64,000 nt of DNA from Narthecium ossifragum (taxonomy: Eukaryota > Streptophyta > Magnoliopsida > Dioscoreales > Nartheciaceae). The notes under the pieces were generated by a model that saw only the letters and a list, made by a program, of their open reading frames with translations, made no database searches and was not told where the DNA came from. A program made the translations under genes and the position numbers. The stretch lies in assembly GCA_963920575.1 (NCBI GenBank), contig OY986966.1, forward strand, positions 3,802,130-3,866,129, given 5' to 3'. Shown one piece after another: positions 63,501 through 64,000 of this stretch (the stretch's first letter is position 1; each line of letters starts with the position of its first letter).

Positions 63501-64000
63501 AAAAAGCGGAAGGAAGAAGGCGCAACCAATGTCATACTGTCATAGTGCAGACAAGGTCACTAGACCATCATATCTCTAGGTTACAGAGCGTATGAAAGCA
63601 TTTGCAGAACATGACATCATCCAAACGTAAAAAGTACGCACTTTTGAGTAACTACGATGGCGATATGCAACAAAGGTAAGATCTGCAACTTCTCTCAAGT
63701 GGTCATCCATGAATTTGAGATATTCTTTCATGAGATCAGCTGCTTCTGATAGTAATGGTGATCCCAACATTTGTGGTAGAATGTGGTGCGAGACTGTCTC
63801 AAGCAAGATATTTTTTATCTCCAGCGTGCCATACCTAAACAGGGTGACACTCCTCTTAAGCAAAAGTTTATAATCGAAGAATAACTGCAAGACTCGCTAA
63901 ACTTGTGAGAACGCAACTTTGACAATGACGAAATAGTGGGAATCTACGTGATGATGAGATTAAACTTACCAGTCATATGCTAAAGGAAGGGCCCCCAAAT
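60598..64000 (-). CDS. NAA25: N-terminal acetyltransferase B auxiliary subunit NAA25, C-terminal part
   Basis: Seven exons join in phase: 64000(partial)-63970, 63834-63642, 63393-63274, 63194-63056, 62767-62727, 61974-61714 and 61287-60598. They give about 491 C-terminal residues of a family protein of roughly 1000; the rest lies beyond the window edge. Matches to plant NAA25 (TCU2) include ILLETVSHHILPQMLGSPL, DLMKEYLKFMDDHLREVADL, TFVAYRHRSYSK, FVQFKERLQHSQQYLMVRL, EDLQARPWWSPTSDVNYL, ERKSLLPQLVYLSIESA and LVQLVTEPFSWHILVIQSCL, followed by the basic run SGKKKKK. NAA25 is the TPR-type scaffold that anchors the catalytic NAA20 to the ribosome, so that NatB acetylates nascent proteins starting Met-Asp/Glu/Asn/Gln. 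No defect is seen in this part. The 41-bp exon 62767-62727 is small but needed to keep phase. Confidence 0.88.

Overview
This window is plant nuclear DNA. It holds intron-rich genes with GT/AG junctions, large LTR retrotransposons of the Ty3/gypsy Tekay and Athila-like types, an L1-type LINE with a DUF4283 ORF1, a Mutator-like element carrying a gene fragment, and a small Tourist-like MITE. The very GC-rich first exon of the patellin gene suggests a monocot, but I cannot name the species.

Layout. (1) 1-5900: repeat-rich flank, then a PATL6-type patellin gene on the minus strand (2598-4223). (2) 5900-20640: a glucan endo-1,3-beta-glucosidase (GH17) pseudogene split by a 10.1-kb Tekay element (6057-16185, TSD GTCAC). 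That element carries an antisense solo LTR in gag (7566-10144, TSD GGAGC). The same GH17 remnant is hit again by an Athila-like solo LTR (16532-18105, TSD CTACC). A truncated Tekay LTR follows. (3) 20640-24680: an ~80-bp minisatellite and a 1357-bp Pack-MULE (176-bp TIRs, 9-bp TSD) carrying a scrambled piece of an MCTP-type C2-domain gene. (4) 24680-36850: two intact genes on the plus strand, a ten-exon DCD-Kelch protein gene and SWC6 (zinc-finger HIT subunit of the SWR1 chromatin remodeller). (5) 37880-55000: a four-deep nest. An old plus-strand LINE remnant contains a 6.0-kb minus-strand LINE (17-bp TSD), which contains a 10.3-kb Athila-like non-autonomous LTR element (TSD CTTAC), whose 3' LTR contains a Tekay solo LTR (TSD TAATG). 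(6) 55600-58020: a five-exon laccase gene (minus) with a likely miR397 target site. (7) 60598-64000: the C-terminal half of a NAA25 gene (minus), running off the right edge.

The host genes do not form a pathway; they are ordinary single plant genes separated by transposon nests. The most unusual items are the 590-residue protein encoded by the Athila-like element (acidic middle, then three tandem 62-residue repeats that I do not recognise) and the clusters of GATCGATC-cored palindromes shared by two unrelated LTR retrotransposon lineages. In the Athila-like LTRs these clusters end about 60 bp upstream of the TATA box. Exon boundaries were set by hand from GT/AG sites, reading phase and remembered family consensus. 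All alignments were made by eye.
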